A stretch of 8,499 nt of DNA from DASWHX01 sp036397995 (GCA_036397995.1 DASWHX010000167.1:1-8499); one strand, 5' to 3'. Counted from the stretch's first letter, positions 1-7,747 are shown. Numbers and translations: made by a program. Notes: generated by a model from the sequence alone, not told the origin.

Positions 1-102
1 CATAAGACATACAAAGGAATTCAATTACCTCTGAAGAAAAGGTTAAAGTTATTCGCACGAAAAATTATCTGCATAATGCGTTATCTCTTTCAGGTATGGT
101 AA
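1..102 (+). CDS. 3' end of an unidentified upstream protein (partial)
   Basis: Frame 1 is open from the window edge to a TAA at 100-102 and gives 33 residues. The tail is rich in Lys and Arg and ends in ...MRYLFQVW. No domain can be recognised from so little. The main support is the junction: the TAA shares bases with an ATG at 102-104 (TAATG) and overlaps an ATG at 96, the usual geometry of translationally coupled genes. Because the two genes downstream are glycosyltransferases, this is probably the end of another glycan-assembly protein, but that is inference from context only. Confidence 0.5.
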   Translation, partial: HKTYKGIQLPLKKRLKLFARKIICIMRYLFQVW

Positions 103-1235
103 TGTTTTCCATTATTTATGGGTACAGGAATAGAGAAACAGAAAGAGTTTTAAGATCTATTAATTCTTTAGTGAAATCGATACCTGATTTTGAATATGAA
201 ATTATTCTTATAGATTACGGCAGTGACATTGATATTTCTAATCAATTAAGAATCGCTTTAGGTTCGATTCCTAACCTGCAGTACTCATATGCGGATTTCC
301 GGGATAGACCCTGGAGTCGATCTCATGCCATGAATATTGGATTTAGATTGGCAAAAGGTAAGTACATGTTTACTGCTGATATCGATCTAATATTCATCCC
401 GAACTTTTGGAGTATTATTAATAGTGTTAAGAAAGAGAACGAAGTCCAATTCTTTCCCTTTTACCTGTTGCCCAGGTTTTTTAAATATGAAAATGAAAGA
501 GAATTAGGTAAGAATTTTATTACTATAACCGAACAGGGAAGAGGAATTTCCCTCATCCCTTCGTCTGTACTAAAAATGACAGGTGGTTATGATGAAAGAT
601 TTTCCTATTGGGGATATGAAGATAATGAATTCCACCACCGATGCGAGGCAAATGGAATTAACACCATATTTCTGAGTGATATCCCAATTGCTCATCACCA
701 GTGGCATAAATCAGCCTTTGAGGATTCTGACTTTTTTCCTAAAGGTTGGAGAATAATAATGAAAACTTATTTTGAGCAGATAAATTTCGAAAATAGGAAA
801 TTTGATTTAAGCAAGCAGGGAGATTTAACAAATAATGTTGGTTGGGATTCCAATGAAGGGTTGACTGAAACAACAATCACTCTTGACAGAGCGGAGTCAT
901 TTGCTTCACTGTTCACGAAAATAGATTTTTTATATACGCGGCTTGCGGAAGCCGGTGGTATAAAAATAACTATATCCCTGGAAGATTTTGAAAAGTTTCA
1001 AAAAGCTACACTGACGCGCTTCGTCAATTTGTTGAATCGGGTGGCTAATACCTGTAAGATGAAACATCTTAAGGTAGTTAGTAAATACAGAGCCGGCCAT
1101 ATGTCTTATAATGAGATCAGGGATGTTTGTTCCTCCTTTGTTTTCATAAAACAAGTGCCGATTAGTGATTATGGGTTAACCTTAAGCAAAATTGAAAAAA
1201 AGGTTGTAGTCAAATTGTATAAATCTTCGCGATGA
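96..1235 (+). CDS. GT-A fold (GT2-like) glycosyltransferase with galactosyltransferase-type C-terminal motif
   Basis: This probably transfers a sugar from a nucleotide-sugar donor onto a growing surface glycan at the cytoplasmic face of the membrane. Residues 4-100 form the nucleotide-binding half: FSIIYGYRNR at the start, an acidic DYGSD at 40-44, and an ADID motif whose D95 and D97 fit the metal-binding DXD. Residues 148-204 resemble the glycosyltransferase family 7 C-terminal (galactosyltransferase) region: GRGIS, GGYDERF at 163-169, WGYEDNEF at 172-179 with the expected catalytic acid pair E175/D176, then a His-rich AHHQWHK. Residues from about 215 to 379 are not explained by the GT fold. 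There is no signal peptide or membrane helix. The start may be ATG 96 or ATG 102; the latter forms TAATG with the preceding stop. The stop overlaps the next start (ATGA at 1232-1235). The exact sugar and acceptor cannot be told. Confidence 0.85.
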   Translation: MVMFSIIYGYRNRETERVLRSINSLVKSIPDFEYEIILIDYGSDIDISNQLRIALGSIPNLQYSYADFRDRPWSRSHAMNIGFRLAKGKYMFTADIDLIFIPNFWSIINSVKKENEVQFFPFYLLPRFFKYENERELGKNFITITEQGRGISLIPSSVLKMTGGYDERFSYWGYEDNEFHHRCEANGINTIFLSDIPIAHHQWHKSAFEDSDFFPKGWRIIMKTYFEQINFENRKFDLSKQGDLTNNVGWDSNEGLTETTITLDRAESFASLFTKIDFLYTRLAEAGGIKITISLEDFEKFQKATLTRFVNLLNRVANTCKMKHLKVVSKYRAGHMSYNEIRDVCSSFVFIKQVPISDYGLTLSKIEKKVVVKLYKSSR

Positions 1236-2341
1236 AAAGGGTATTCCACCTGATGCCCGCTTTAAATTACGGAGGGACGGAAACTGTTGTAGCCTCCCTT
1301 TGCAGATATCAGATAAATACCCTTGGCTATGATTCCCGGATTATTCTTTTTGGAGAAAATAACCGAATGGATATCTCTTCTGACATTCAAGTTATACAAA
1401 TTTTGAATTGTAATGCCTCGCTTGGCTGGCTAGGCAATAAAATGGTTGGGGTTGAAAAACTCATAGAATTAATTAAGGTTGAAAAACCTGATGTAATTCA
1501 CAGTCATTCCGAATGGACAACATTGATCGCGCTTTCTTGCAAAATAAAATCTGTAAAATATATATTCCATTATCACCGGTATTTCTCAAAACCAAAAGTT
1601 AGAAGGTCGGCATTAACCCGATTTTCTGAGAATGTATTAGTGACGTTTCTTCTCACCAGGTTTGGGAATTCGAAGATAATTGCTGTCTCTGAAAAACTTA
1701 AAGGTCAAATATTTCATTTATATCCGATTCTTAGACTGTATAAAAATATGGTTCAGGTTGTTGGGAATCCAATTCCTTCAGCAAGAAATGGAAAGCCTGT
1801 TCCTTTAGCAGTCAAAAATCCTTTCCTAATTCTAACGGTCTCCAGGCTTGAGCATGAGAAAAATATTTTTGCTATTATATCCATCGCTGAAAAATTGGAA
1901 TCCCTGATGCCGTTTATCTGGGAAATCTACGGAAGTGGAAATCAATCTGAATTATTTGATAAAAAAGTTCAGGCGGCTAATTTAAAGAATAGAATTATTT
2001 TGAAAGGAGTGACAAATGATCTCACAAATGTATACCCTAAGTATGATGTTTATGTAAGTGTATCAAATTGTGAAACTTTTGGACTTACTATCCTCGAATC
2101 ATTATCACAAGGTATTCCGGTAATAGCGAGGAAAAATGGCGGTTCTAATGATTTCCTGGTAAACAAGTTGAACGCTATATACCTGGATACCGATAATCCG
2201 AATAAGTTTGCCAAAGCAATTCATGATATTAGTTTTGATGAAAAGGTAAAATCGATAAGATTGAATGGATTAAAAACCGCATCGCGATATTTTATTAACT
2301 CTATTGGTCAAAAAATTGACTTAATTTACAAATCAGGTTGA
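1232..2341 (+). CDS. GT-B fold family 4 (group 1) glycosyltransferase
   Basis: This is a retaining glycosyltransferase, probably acting on the same cell-surface polysaccharide as its upstream neighbour. The N-terminal half starts with MKRVFHLMPALNYGGTE, where G14-G15-T16 is the glycine-rich acceptor-side loop, and has a histidine cluster IHSHSEW at 89-95. The C-terminal donor-binding half begins near residue 196: TVSRLEHEKN supplies R205 and K210, which in GT4 enzymes contact the donor phosphates. YGSGNQ lies at 233-238, and the EX7E motif is CETFGLTILES with E281 and E289, followed by the G-rich ARKNGGSND. A length of 369 residues is normal for GT4. The ATG lies inside the stop of the preceding gene (ATGA), and no Shine-Dalgarno sequence is visible, so translation probably depends on coupling. 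The gene ends 73 bp from the convergent kinase gene; I see no convincing terminator in that gap. Confidence 0.92.
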   Translation: MKRVFHLMPALNYGGTETVVASLCRYQINTLGYDSRIILFGENNRMDISSDIQVIQILNCNASLGWLGNKMVGVEKLIELIKVEKPDVIHSHSEWTTLIALSCKIKSVKYIFHYHRYFSKPKVRRSALTRFSENVLVTFLLTRFGNSKIIAVSEKLKGQIFHLYPILRLYKNMVQVVGNPIPSARNGKPVPLAVKNPFLILTVSRLEHEKNIFAIISIAEKLESLMPFIWEIYGSGNQSELFDKKVQAANLKNRIILKGVTNDLTNVYPKYDVYVSVSNCETFGLTILESLSQGIPVIARKNGGSNDFLVNKLNAIYLDTDNPNKFAKAIHDISFDEKVKSIRLNGLKTASRYFINSIGQKIDLIYKSG

Positions 2342-2414
2342 GATTGCCATGCAAGTCATCCAACCTCAAAGTGAAGGATAGGTGGATTCTAAATGGGGAT
2401 TGCCCTTATAAGTC

Positions 2415-3902
2415 TTATGCAGAAGCACTCGTCCCGAAAAGCCTGGATTGGCGCGCGGTATTTGCAAGAAAGTTTTTCAACACAATCTCAAACTTTGTTC
2501 CAATGCCATAGGTCGAAGAAACGTTCAAAGTTCCTTCCAATTTCTCAACACATTCCTTCACCATGAATAGGCCGAGACCAGAACCTTTTGAGTCTTCAGA
2601 TGCCCTGTAAAACATTTTAAATATTTTGTCCAGATGAGTTGTCTGGATTCCCCTTCCATTATCAATTACTTCAATTCTTGCACTTTCGTTTTCAATAAAT
2701 GCATTGATCTCAATAAATTGATTCTGCTTTTTCGAATCATGATACAAAACCGCGTTGGTAATAAGATTAGTGAGTACAATTTTGATCCTTTTTTTGTCCG
2801 AAACAAATTCGCTGCGGGAATATACTTTTACTGATTTTCGAATCCGCTCAAAACCATCCATGTATTCAATGCTCTTGATTATTTCAGTGGTTAATGTCTC
2901 AAGATCAACTCTGTCATCTTCCAATTTCAATCTTGCATTGCGCGAATAATCCAGAATTTCATTGATGAAGTGATCCAGTTTCTTCACACTTTTCTTCATC
3001 ATCTGAATGAACAAGGAAAGCTGGGCAGGATCAGTTTCCATTTCTGCCAGGTTCAGCAAACCCAATACTGATGACAAAGGAGCACGTAAATCATGGGAAA
3101 CACTATAAACAAAGCGATCCATTTCTTCATTCACTTTTTGAAGTTCATGGTTCTTTTCCCTCAGTAGGTTTTCCGACTCTTTAATGGGTGTTATATCCAC
3201 AATTATTCCGTCAATGAATTTCCTGCCGGCTTCATCCAAATGTAAATAACAACTTTCCAGACCCCAGAATCTTGATCCATCTTTCTTTCTAAACAGAACT
3301 TCCTTATTCCGAATATTACCGTGATTCTCAATCTGCCGCAGCACATCTGAGCGAGTGTTAGTCATATCATAAAGAGCATTGAGGTCTTCCGGCTTTAGTT
3401 GCAGGACTTCATCCTCACTGGCGAAACCAAACATCTTTACAAACGATTTATTTACATAATAAAATCCATTGTTTAATGAGCTGCGATAAATACCCTCTTC
3501 AATTTTTTGATTTATGTTTAATAGCAGGCTTTGTTGGTCCTTAAATTTATCCCACTCTTCATTGGTATTTCCAAATGGATTAACATAGGCTAGCAAGAAG
3601 TCATTGTAAGTAACAAGGCTGACCACAGTTGCTATTTCCTTATCCTGACTAGTAATGAATTTCCAGGGAAAGGATTGTATTCCACTGCTGACAGATTCGT
3701 AGGATCTTGTTTCCCACATTTCTTTGGATAAATCTCCATTGCATTGTTTGTAAGGAAAGAACTTGCTGATTTCCCTATTAACAACTTGATCACTTTTGCT
3801 GACTTCCAGAAATTCCAGGGCCGATTTTGAGCAATCCCTGATTACTCCATTTTGCAGTGAAAATACAGGCAGGTCTACCCTTTGGCCGGGTAGGTTTTCC
3901 AT
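2415..3902 (-). CDS. Soluble PAS-PAS sensor histidine kinase
   Basis: This senses an unknown signal and would pass phosphate from a histidine to a response regulator. Residues 10-110 look like a divergent PAS domain (GVIRDCSKSALEFLEV). Residues 130-243 are a clearer PAS plus PAC (FYYVNKSFVKMFGF, then FRKKDGSRFWG and IDGIIVDITPIKE). A short coiled-coil linker runs from 240 to 262. The H-box SVSHDLRAP places the phospho-acceptor at H270. The ATP-binding domain has its N-box at 379-384 (N383), G1 DNGRG at 414-418 and G2 GSGLGL at 440-445, so the kinase should be active. There are no transmembrane segments and no receiver domain, so it is cytoplasmic, and no response regulator lies next to it in the window. 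The start has no Shine-Dalgarno sequence. Signal and partner are unknown. Confidence 0.93.
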   Translation of the reverse strand: MENLPGQRVDLPVFSLQNGVIRDCSKSALEFLEVSKSDQVVNREISKFFPYKQCNGDLSKEMWETRSYESVSSGIQSFPWKFITSQDKEIATVVSLVTYNDFLLAYVNPFGNTNEEWDKFKDQQSLLLNINQKIEEGIYRSSLNNGFYYVNKSFVKMFGFASEDEVLQLKPEDLNALYDMTNTRSDVLRQIENHGNIRNKEVLFRKKDGSRFWGLESCYLHLDEAGRKFIDGIIVDITPIKESENLLREKNHELQKVNEEMDRFVYSVSHDLRAPLSSVLGLLNLAEMETDPAQLSLFIQMMKKSVKKLDHFINEILDYSRNARLKLEDDRVDLETLTTEIIKSIEYMDGFERIRKSVKVYSRSEFVSDKKRIKIVLTNLITNAVLYHDSKKQNQFIEINAFIENESARIEVIDNGRGIQTTHLDKIFKMFYRASEDSKGSGLGLFMVKECVEKLEGTLNVSSTYGIGTKFEIVLKNFLANTARQSRLFGTSASA

Positions 3903-3911
3903 TATTAGGTA

Positions 3912-4100
3912 ATGAATAACAATAGTAAACTAAGCATAATTATAGTCATACTTCACATAATAATAGCAATAATTCTGGAAATAAACCTACTGAATGTAAT
4001 ATCCGGACGGTATTTAACAATAAATTCCTTTAAATTATTACGTATTCACAACCCGGAAATAACATCTCTATTTAAAGGCCTCGAACGAGTTCTTAAATAA
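3912..4100 (+). CDS. Doubtful small ORF, possible single-pass membrane peptide (62 aa)
   Basis: The ATG at 3912 opens 62 codons divergent from the kinase gene, with only 9 bp between the two starts. The predicted peptide has a strongly hydrophobic, Ile-rich segment at about residues 7-28 (IIIVILHIIIAIILEI core), which could cross the membrane once, and a basic tail ending RVLK. Arguments against: there is no Shine-Dalgarno sequence and no promoter match, and 11 of its 14 isoleucine codons are ATA, a codon absent from rplU in this window. AT-rich noncoding DNA can produce such an ORF by chance. If real, it could be a small membrane partner of the kinase, but nothing in the sequence shows that. 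I do not recognise the family. Confidence 0.22.
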   Translation: MNNNSKLSIIIVILHIIIAIILEINLLNVISGRYLTINSFKLLRIHNPEITSLFKGLERVLK

Positions 4101-4164
4101 GTGGCGCCAATTAAATTCCGACTTCAACCTCTTTAGCAGAAAAATTCATTTCAGGTTTGCAATG

Positions 4165-4192
4165 AAAAAAGAGTCAAAAGGACACCTTTTTT
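4165..4192 (-). terminator. Probable Rho-independent terminator of nrdBA
   Basis: Read on the minus strand, AAAAGG-TGT-CCTTTT forms a 6-bp stem with a 3-nt loop (plus strand 4176-4190). After GACTC comes a run of six T (plus-strand A-run 4165-4170). It starts about 22 bp beyond the nrdA stop codon, where an operon terminator belongs. The stem has only two G-C pairs, so it would be weak. The plus-strand reading also ends in T residues, so some bidirectional action is possible. Confidence 0.45.
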
Positions 4193-4213
4193 GGATGTTT
4201 CCATGAGTGAAAT

Positions 4214-6613
4214 CTAGCTGCCGCAGGTAATGCAATCATCCGGATTATCCAGCGAACAGGCAATATCCGCTTCTTTTTGCTCCCGGGTCATTGCCATAGC
4301 CTCCTGCACAACCATTACCTGTTGGGGCTGTATTTGTTTTAAGGCTTCTTTATCTACGGTAAATTTAATTGCATCGGTAGCAGCCTTAGATCTCAGATAA
4401 TACATGCCTGTCTTCAGTCCTTTTTTCCATGCGTAGAAGTGCATGGAGGTAAGTTTGCCAAAGTTTGGATCCGCAATATGAATATTCAGACTTTGACTTT
4501 GATCAATATAAGCACCACGGTCAGCCGCCATATCGATGATTGCTTTTTGAGAAATCTCCCAAACCGTCTTATACAATTCTTTAATATTCCCGGGAATCTC
4601 GTTAACATTCTGAATGGATCCATTGGCTTCAATCAATCTGTTCTTCATGGACTCATTCCACAGGCTCAATTCGATCAGATCTTTCATTAGGTGTTTATTC
4701 ACCACAATGAATTCTCCTGACAAAGTGCGGCGGGTATAAATGTTAGATGTATAAGGTTCGAAACATTCGTTATTACCCAGGATTTGTGAGGTTGAAGCGG
4801 TTGGCATTGGAGCTAACAAAAGAGAATTCCGGACACCGTGTTTTTTGATTTCCTGCTTCAGTTCATCCCAGTTCCAACGCCCTGAAGATGGTGTAACACC
4901 CCACATATCAAATTGTAAGATACCCTTGGAAACAGGCGACCCTTTAAACGTTTCATAAGGGCCATGTTTTTTGGCAAGATCTTTTGATGCGGTTAACGCT
5001 GCATAATAAATGGTTTCAAAGATATCCTTGTTTAATCCACGGGCTTCTTCTGAATCGAAGGGCATCTTTAGTTTTATGAAGGCATCGGCAAGCCCCTGAA
5101 CACCGAGACCAATCGGACGATGTCTCATATTCGATCTTCTTGCTTCTTCTACAGGATAGTAATTGACATCGATTACCTTGTTTAGGTTTTTAGTTGCTAC
5201 AATAGTAACTTCAAATAATTTCTGATGATCAAATATCCCATCTTCAGTGACGAACATGGGCAAGGCAATTGATGCCAGGTTACAAACTGCTATTTCGTCA
5301 GGAGAAGTATATTCAATTATCTCCGTACATAAATTGCTGGATTTTATTGTTCCCAGGTTTTTTTGGTTTGATTTCCGGTTACATGCATCCTTATATAGAA
5401 TGTATGGTGTTCCGGTTTCAATTTGAGCTTCCAGAATTTCGAACCAGAGATCCTGAGCTTTTACCTGCTTTCGGTATTTTCCTTCAGCCTCATATTTGGT
5501 ATACAACTTTTCAAATTCATCACTGTGACAGTCAGCCAATCCGGGTGCTTCATTCGGACAGAATAACGACCACATTTCATTATTTTCAACACGCTTCATG
5601 AAAAGGTCTGAAATCCATAAAGCGTAAAATAAATCCCTGGCCCTCAGTTCTTCTTTTCCATGATTTTTCTTTAGTTCCAGAAAATCAAAAATATCTGCGT
5701 GCCACGGTTCCAGATACATGGCAAAACTGCCTTTTCTTTTGCCACCACCCTGATCAACATAGCGCGCGGTCATATCAAAATTCCGAAGCATAGGTATAAT
5801 ACCATTGCTGACGCCACCGGTTCCTTTTATGTAAGATCCTTTAGCTCTGATATTGTGTATGCTTAACCCGATACCGCCGGCGGATTGTGAAATCTTGGCA
5901 CACTGTTTCAGCGTATCATAGATACCATCAATTGAATCATCCTTCATGGTTAACAGGAAGCATGAAGAAAGCTGAGGCTTGGGTGTACCAGCATTGAATA
6001 AAGTTGGTGTAGCATGTGTAAACCACTTTTCTGAAAGAAGATTATACGTTTCGATTGCCGCCTCAATATCTTCCATATGAATTCCTACAGCAACACGCAT
6101 CAGCATGTGCTGAGGCCTTTCCACAATCCTGCCATCCAGTTTCATTAGGTACGATCTCTCCAGAGTTTTAAATCCGAAATAATCGTAATTAAAATCTCTG
6201 TCATAGATTATCGATGAATCAAGTTGAGCGGCATTCTTCTTAACTATTCCATATACTTCTTTGGAAATCAAAGAGGCGTTATGACCGGTTTTTGGATCAA
6301 TGTAAGTATAGAGTCTTTTCATGGTGCTTGAAAAAGACTTACTCGTCACCTTATGCAAATTAGAAATTGCAATCCTTGCAGATAGTTTTGCAAAGTCGGG
6401 ATGTTTGGTAGTTAAAGAAGCTGCAATTTCAGCGGCCAGGTTATCGAGCTCAATGGTGGTTACACCATCATAAATACCTTCGATTACCTTCTTAGCAATA
6501 TCAATCACATTCACGTATCGAGGATCCAGACCATAGCAAAGTTTTTCGATCCTGGCAGTAATCTTGTCAAATTTGACTGATTCTCTGCGACCGTCTCTCT
6601 TTAAAACATACAT
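4214..6613 (-). CDS. nrdA: Ribonucleoside-diphosphate reductase, class Ia large (alpha, R1) subunit
   Basis: This is the catalytic and allosteric subunit that reduces ribonucleoside diphosphates to deoxyribonucleotides in the cytoplasm, using the radical made by NrdB. Residues 1-90 form an ATP-cone (MYVLKRDGRRE at the start, then TTKHPDFAKLSARIA), the overall-activity site. The barrel carries the redox cysteines C218 (QLSSCFLL) and C444 (VCNLAS), and the active-site trio N427, C429 and E431 in SNLCTEI. Y738 and Y739 in GMYYLRS are the radical-transfer tyrosines. The tail ends CITCGS, with C794 and C797 as the disulfide-relay pair. The 799-residue length is close to animal R1, and many blocks (RPIGLGVQGLADAF, APMPTASTSQILGNNE) match it as I remember it. 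The gene lies 43 bp after nrdB with no promoter seen between, so the two are an operon. No Shine-Dalgarno precedes the ATG. Confidence 0.98.
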   Translation of the reverse strand: MYVLKRDGRRESVKFDKITARIEKLCYGLDPRYVNVIDIAKKVIEGIYDGVTTIELDNLAAEIAASLTTKHPDFAKLSARIAISNLHKVTSKSFSSTMKRLYTYIDPKTGHNASLISKEVYGIVKKNAAQLDSSIIYDRDFNYDYFGFKTLERSYLMKLDGRIVERPQHMLMRVAVGIHMEDIEAAIETYNLLSEKWFTHATPTLFNAGTPKPQLSSCFLLTMKDDSIDGIYDTLKQCAKISQSAGGIGLSIHNIRAKGSYIKGTGGVSNGIIPMLRNFDMTARYVDQGGGKRKGSFAMYLEPWHADIFDFLELKKNHGKEELRARDLFYALWISDLFMKRVENNEMWSLFCPNEAPGLADCHSDEFEKLYTKYEAEGKYRKQVKAQDLWFEILEAQIETGTPYILYKDACNRKSNQKNLGTIKSSNLCTEIIEYTSPDEIAVCNLASIALPMFVTEDGIFDHQKLFEVTIVATKNLNKVIDVNYYPVEEARRSNMRHRPIGLGVQGLADAFIKLKMPFDSEEARGLNKDIFETIYYAALTASKDLAKKHGPYETFKGSPVSKGILQFDMWGVTPSSGRWNWDELKQEIKKHGVRNSLLLAPMPTASTSQILGNNECFEPYTSNIYTRRTLSGEFIVVNKHLMKDLIELSLWNESMKNRLIEANGSIQNVNEIPGNIKELYKTVWEISQKAIIDMAADRGAYIDQSQSLNIHIADPNFGKLTSMHFYAWKKGLKTGMYYLRSKAATDAIKFTVDKEALKQIQPQQVMVVQEAMAMTREQKEADIACSLDNPDDCITCGS

Positions 6614-6656
6614 TGCATAATTAGATTAGTGGGTTTACAATAAATTTATCAGGTAA

Positions 6657-7637
6657 TTAAAATTCTTCATCAAGGCTAAACTTAGGAGATAGTTCGGTAT
6701 TTTTCATTACACCTGCTTTCTGGTATTCTCCTACTCTTTTTTCAAAGAAATTAGTTTTTCCCTGCAAAGAAATCATCTCCATAAAATCAAACGGATTTGT
6801 GGAGTTGTATATCTTCTTACAGCCTAATGCTAACAAAAGTCTGTCAGCAACAAATTCAATATACTGGCACATCATATCCGCGTTCATCCCAATTAGTTTT
6901 ACCGGGATTGCATCGGTTACAAATTCTTTTTCAATTTCAACTGCATTCTCAATAATTTCCGTAACCCGCTTTACGGATAATTTATTCTGAACATGATTAT
7001 TGTAAAGCAAGCAGGCAAAGTCGCAATGTAATCCTTCATCACGGGAAATTAGTTCATTGGAAAAACTTAAGCCTGGCATCAGACCTCTTTTCTTAAGCCA
7101 GAAAATGGAACAGAAACTTCCGGAAAAGAAAATTCCCTCCACTGCGGCAAAAGCGATAAGTCTTTCCTGAAAGGATGCGTTCTCAATCCACTTCAATGCC
7201 CATTCCGCTTTCTTCTTTACACAATCCATCGTCTCGATAGCGTGAAAAAGTCTGTCCTTCTCCCGGGGATCTTTTATATAAGTATCAATCAGCAGGGAGT
7301 ACGTTTCTGAATGAATATTCTCAATAGCGATTTGGAAACCATAAAAGAACTTGGCTTCCGTGTATTGCACCTCTGAAACGAAGTTCTCAGCCAGGTTTTC
7401 ATTTACTATTCCATCCGATGCAGCAAAGAAAGCGAGCACGTGGGAGATGAAGTGTCTCTCACCTTCATTCATTTTTTCCCAATCATTTAAATCCTGACCA
7501 AGGTCAATTTCTTCTGCTGTCCAGAAACTAGCTTCAGCCTTTTTATAAAATTCCCAAATATCACTGTGTGTTATTGGGAATAAAACAAATCGGTCCTTAT
7601 TTTCTTTTAAGATGGGTTCATGGCTGCTGCTATTCAT
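6657..7637 (-). CDS. nrdB: Ribonucleoside-diphosphate reductase, class Ia small (beta, R2) subunit
   Basis: This ferritin-like protein builds a diiron centre and a tyrosyl radical and passes the radical to NrdA. All expected residues are present: iron ligands D75, E106, H109, E167, E201 and H204; radical tyrosine Y113 (NIHSETYS); W39 in FWTAEEIDL on the transfer path; and Y305 (RVGEYQ) as the tyrosine of the flexible C-terminal tail. The last residues, FSLDEEF, fit the peptide that docks into the R1 subunit. Y113 argues for a tyrosyl-radical (Ia) enzyme rather than a Phe-type class Ic enzyme. Blocks such as FFAASDGIVNENL, GSFCSIFWLKKRGLMPGL and ISRDEGLHCDFACL are nearly those of animal R2, more so than of E. 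coli NrdB. The start has a strong Shine-Dalgarno sequence. The gene is first in the nrdBA operon and divergent from rplU across 515 bp. Confidence 0.98.
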   Translation of the reverse strand: MNSSSHEPILKENKDRFVLFPITHSDIWEFYKKAEASFWTAEEIDLGQDLNDWEKMNEGERHFISHVLAFFAASDGIVNENLAENFVSEVQYTEAKFFYGFQIAIENIHSETYSLLIDTYIKDPREKDRLFHAIETMDCVKKKAEWALKWIENASFQERLIAFAAVEGIFFSGSFCSIFWLKKRGLMPGLSFSNELISRDEGLHCDFACLLYNNHVQNKLSVKRVTEIIENAVEIEKEFVTDAIPVKLIGMNADMMCQYIEFVADRLLLALGCKKIYNSTNPFDFMEMISLQGKTNFFEKRVGEYQKAGVMKNTELSPKFSLDEEF

Positions 7638-7641
7638 TTTA

Positions 7642-7648
7642 TCTCCTT
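7642..7648 (-). promoter_or_regulatory. Strong Shine-Dalgarno sequence of nrdB
   Basis: The minus strand reads AAAAGGAGATAAA directly before the nrdB ATG, so AAGGAGA sits at a good spacing from the start. It fixes the start codon. It is unusual here because the starts of nrdA, rplU, rpmA, the kinase and the second glycosyltransferase show no comparable motif, as is typical for Bacteroidota. Confidence 0.8.
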
Positions 7649-7678
7649 TTATATAATTAAAAATAAAAAATCTCTTCT

Positions 7679-7747
7679 AATGATTGTTTAAACGCCCGTG
7701 TTGTCGCTTTAAGGTTAGAAAAATGCAAAAGTCGTTACACAATCATT
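7679..7747. repeat. 9-bp perfect inverted repeat in the nrdB upstream region
   Basis: AATGATTGT at 7679-7687 is exactly complementary to ACAATCATT at 7739-7747. Just inside, TAA and CG (with one bulged A) can pair with CGTTA, so an RNA from the minus strand could fold into a long stem with a loop of roughly 40 nt. The left arm ends 42 bp upstream of the nrdB ATG. It may be a leader-RNA structure or a binding-site pair. The function is unknown. Confidence 0.45.

Larger units (their letters stand above)
3903..4213. other. Intergenic stretch between the kinase gene and the end of nrdA
   Basis: This is 311 bp of very AT-rich DNA. It must hold the promoter of the kinase gene (- strand), but I find no CAAAnnTA, the reverse complement of the Bacteroidota -7 element. 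It contains a doubtful short ORF (3912-4100) and a hairpin with a T-run at 4165-4192 that suits termination of nrdBA. No tRNA or repeat array is seen. Confidence 0.6.

Noticed and set aside
930..1154. 74-codon ORF on the minus strand
   Set aside because: It lies wholly inside the glycosyltransferase gene on the opposite strand and has no recognisable motif or start signal.
2342..2414. Terminator between the convergent GT4 and kinase genes
   Set aside because: Only a 3-bp GGG/CCC pairing with no T-run is visible near 2395-2405; this is too weak to call.
2634..2949. Two short plus-strand ORFs within the kinase gene
   Set aside because: Both are antisense to the conserved ATP-binding and dimerisation parts of the kinase, with no independent support.
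5269..5601. 110-codon ORF on the plus strand
   Set aside because: It is antisense to the well-conserved nrdA coding sequence; its composition reflects nrdA codons read backwards.
6799..6990. 63-codon plus-strand ORF
   Set aside because: It is antisense to the conserved nrdB gene and has no supporting signal.
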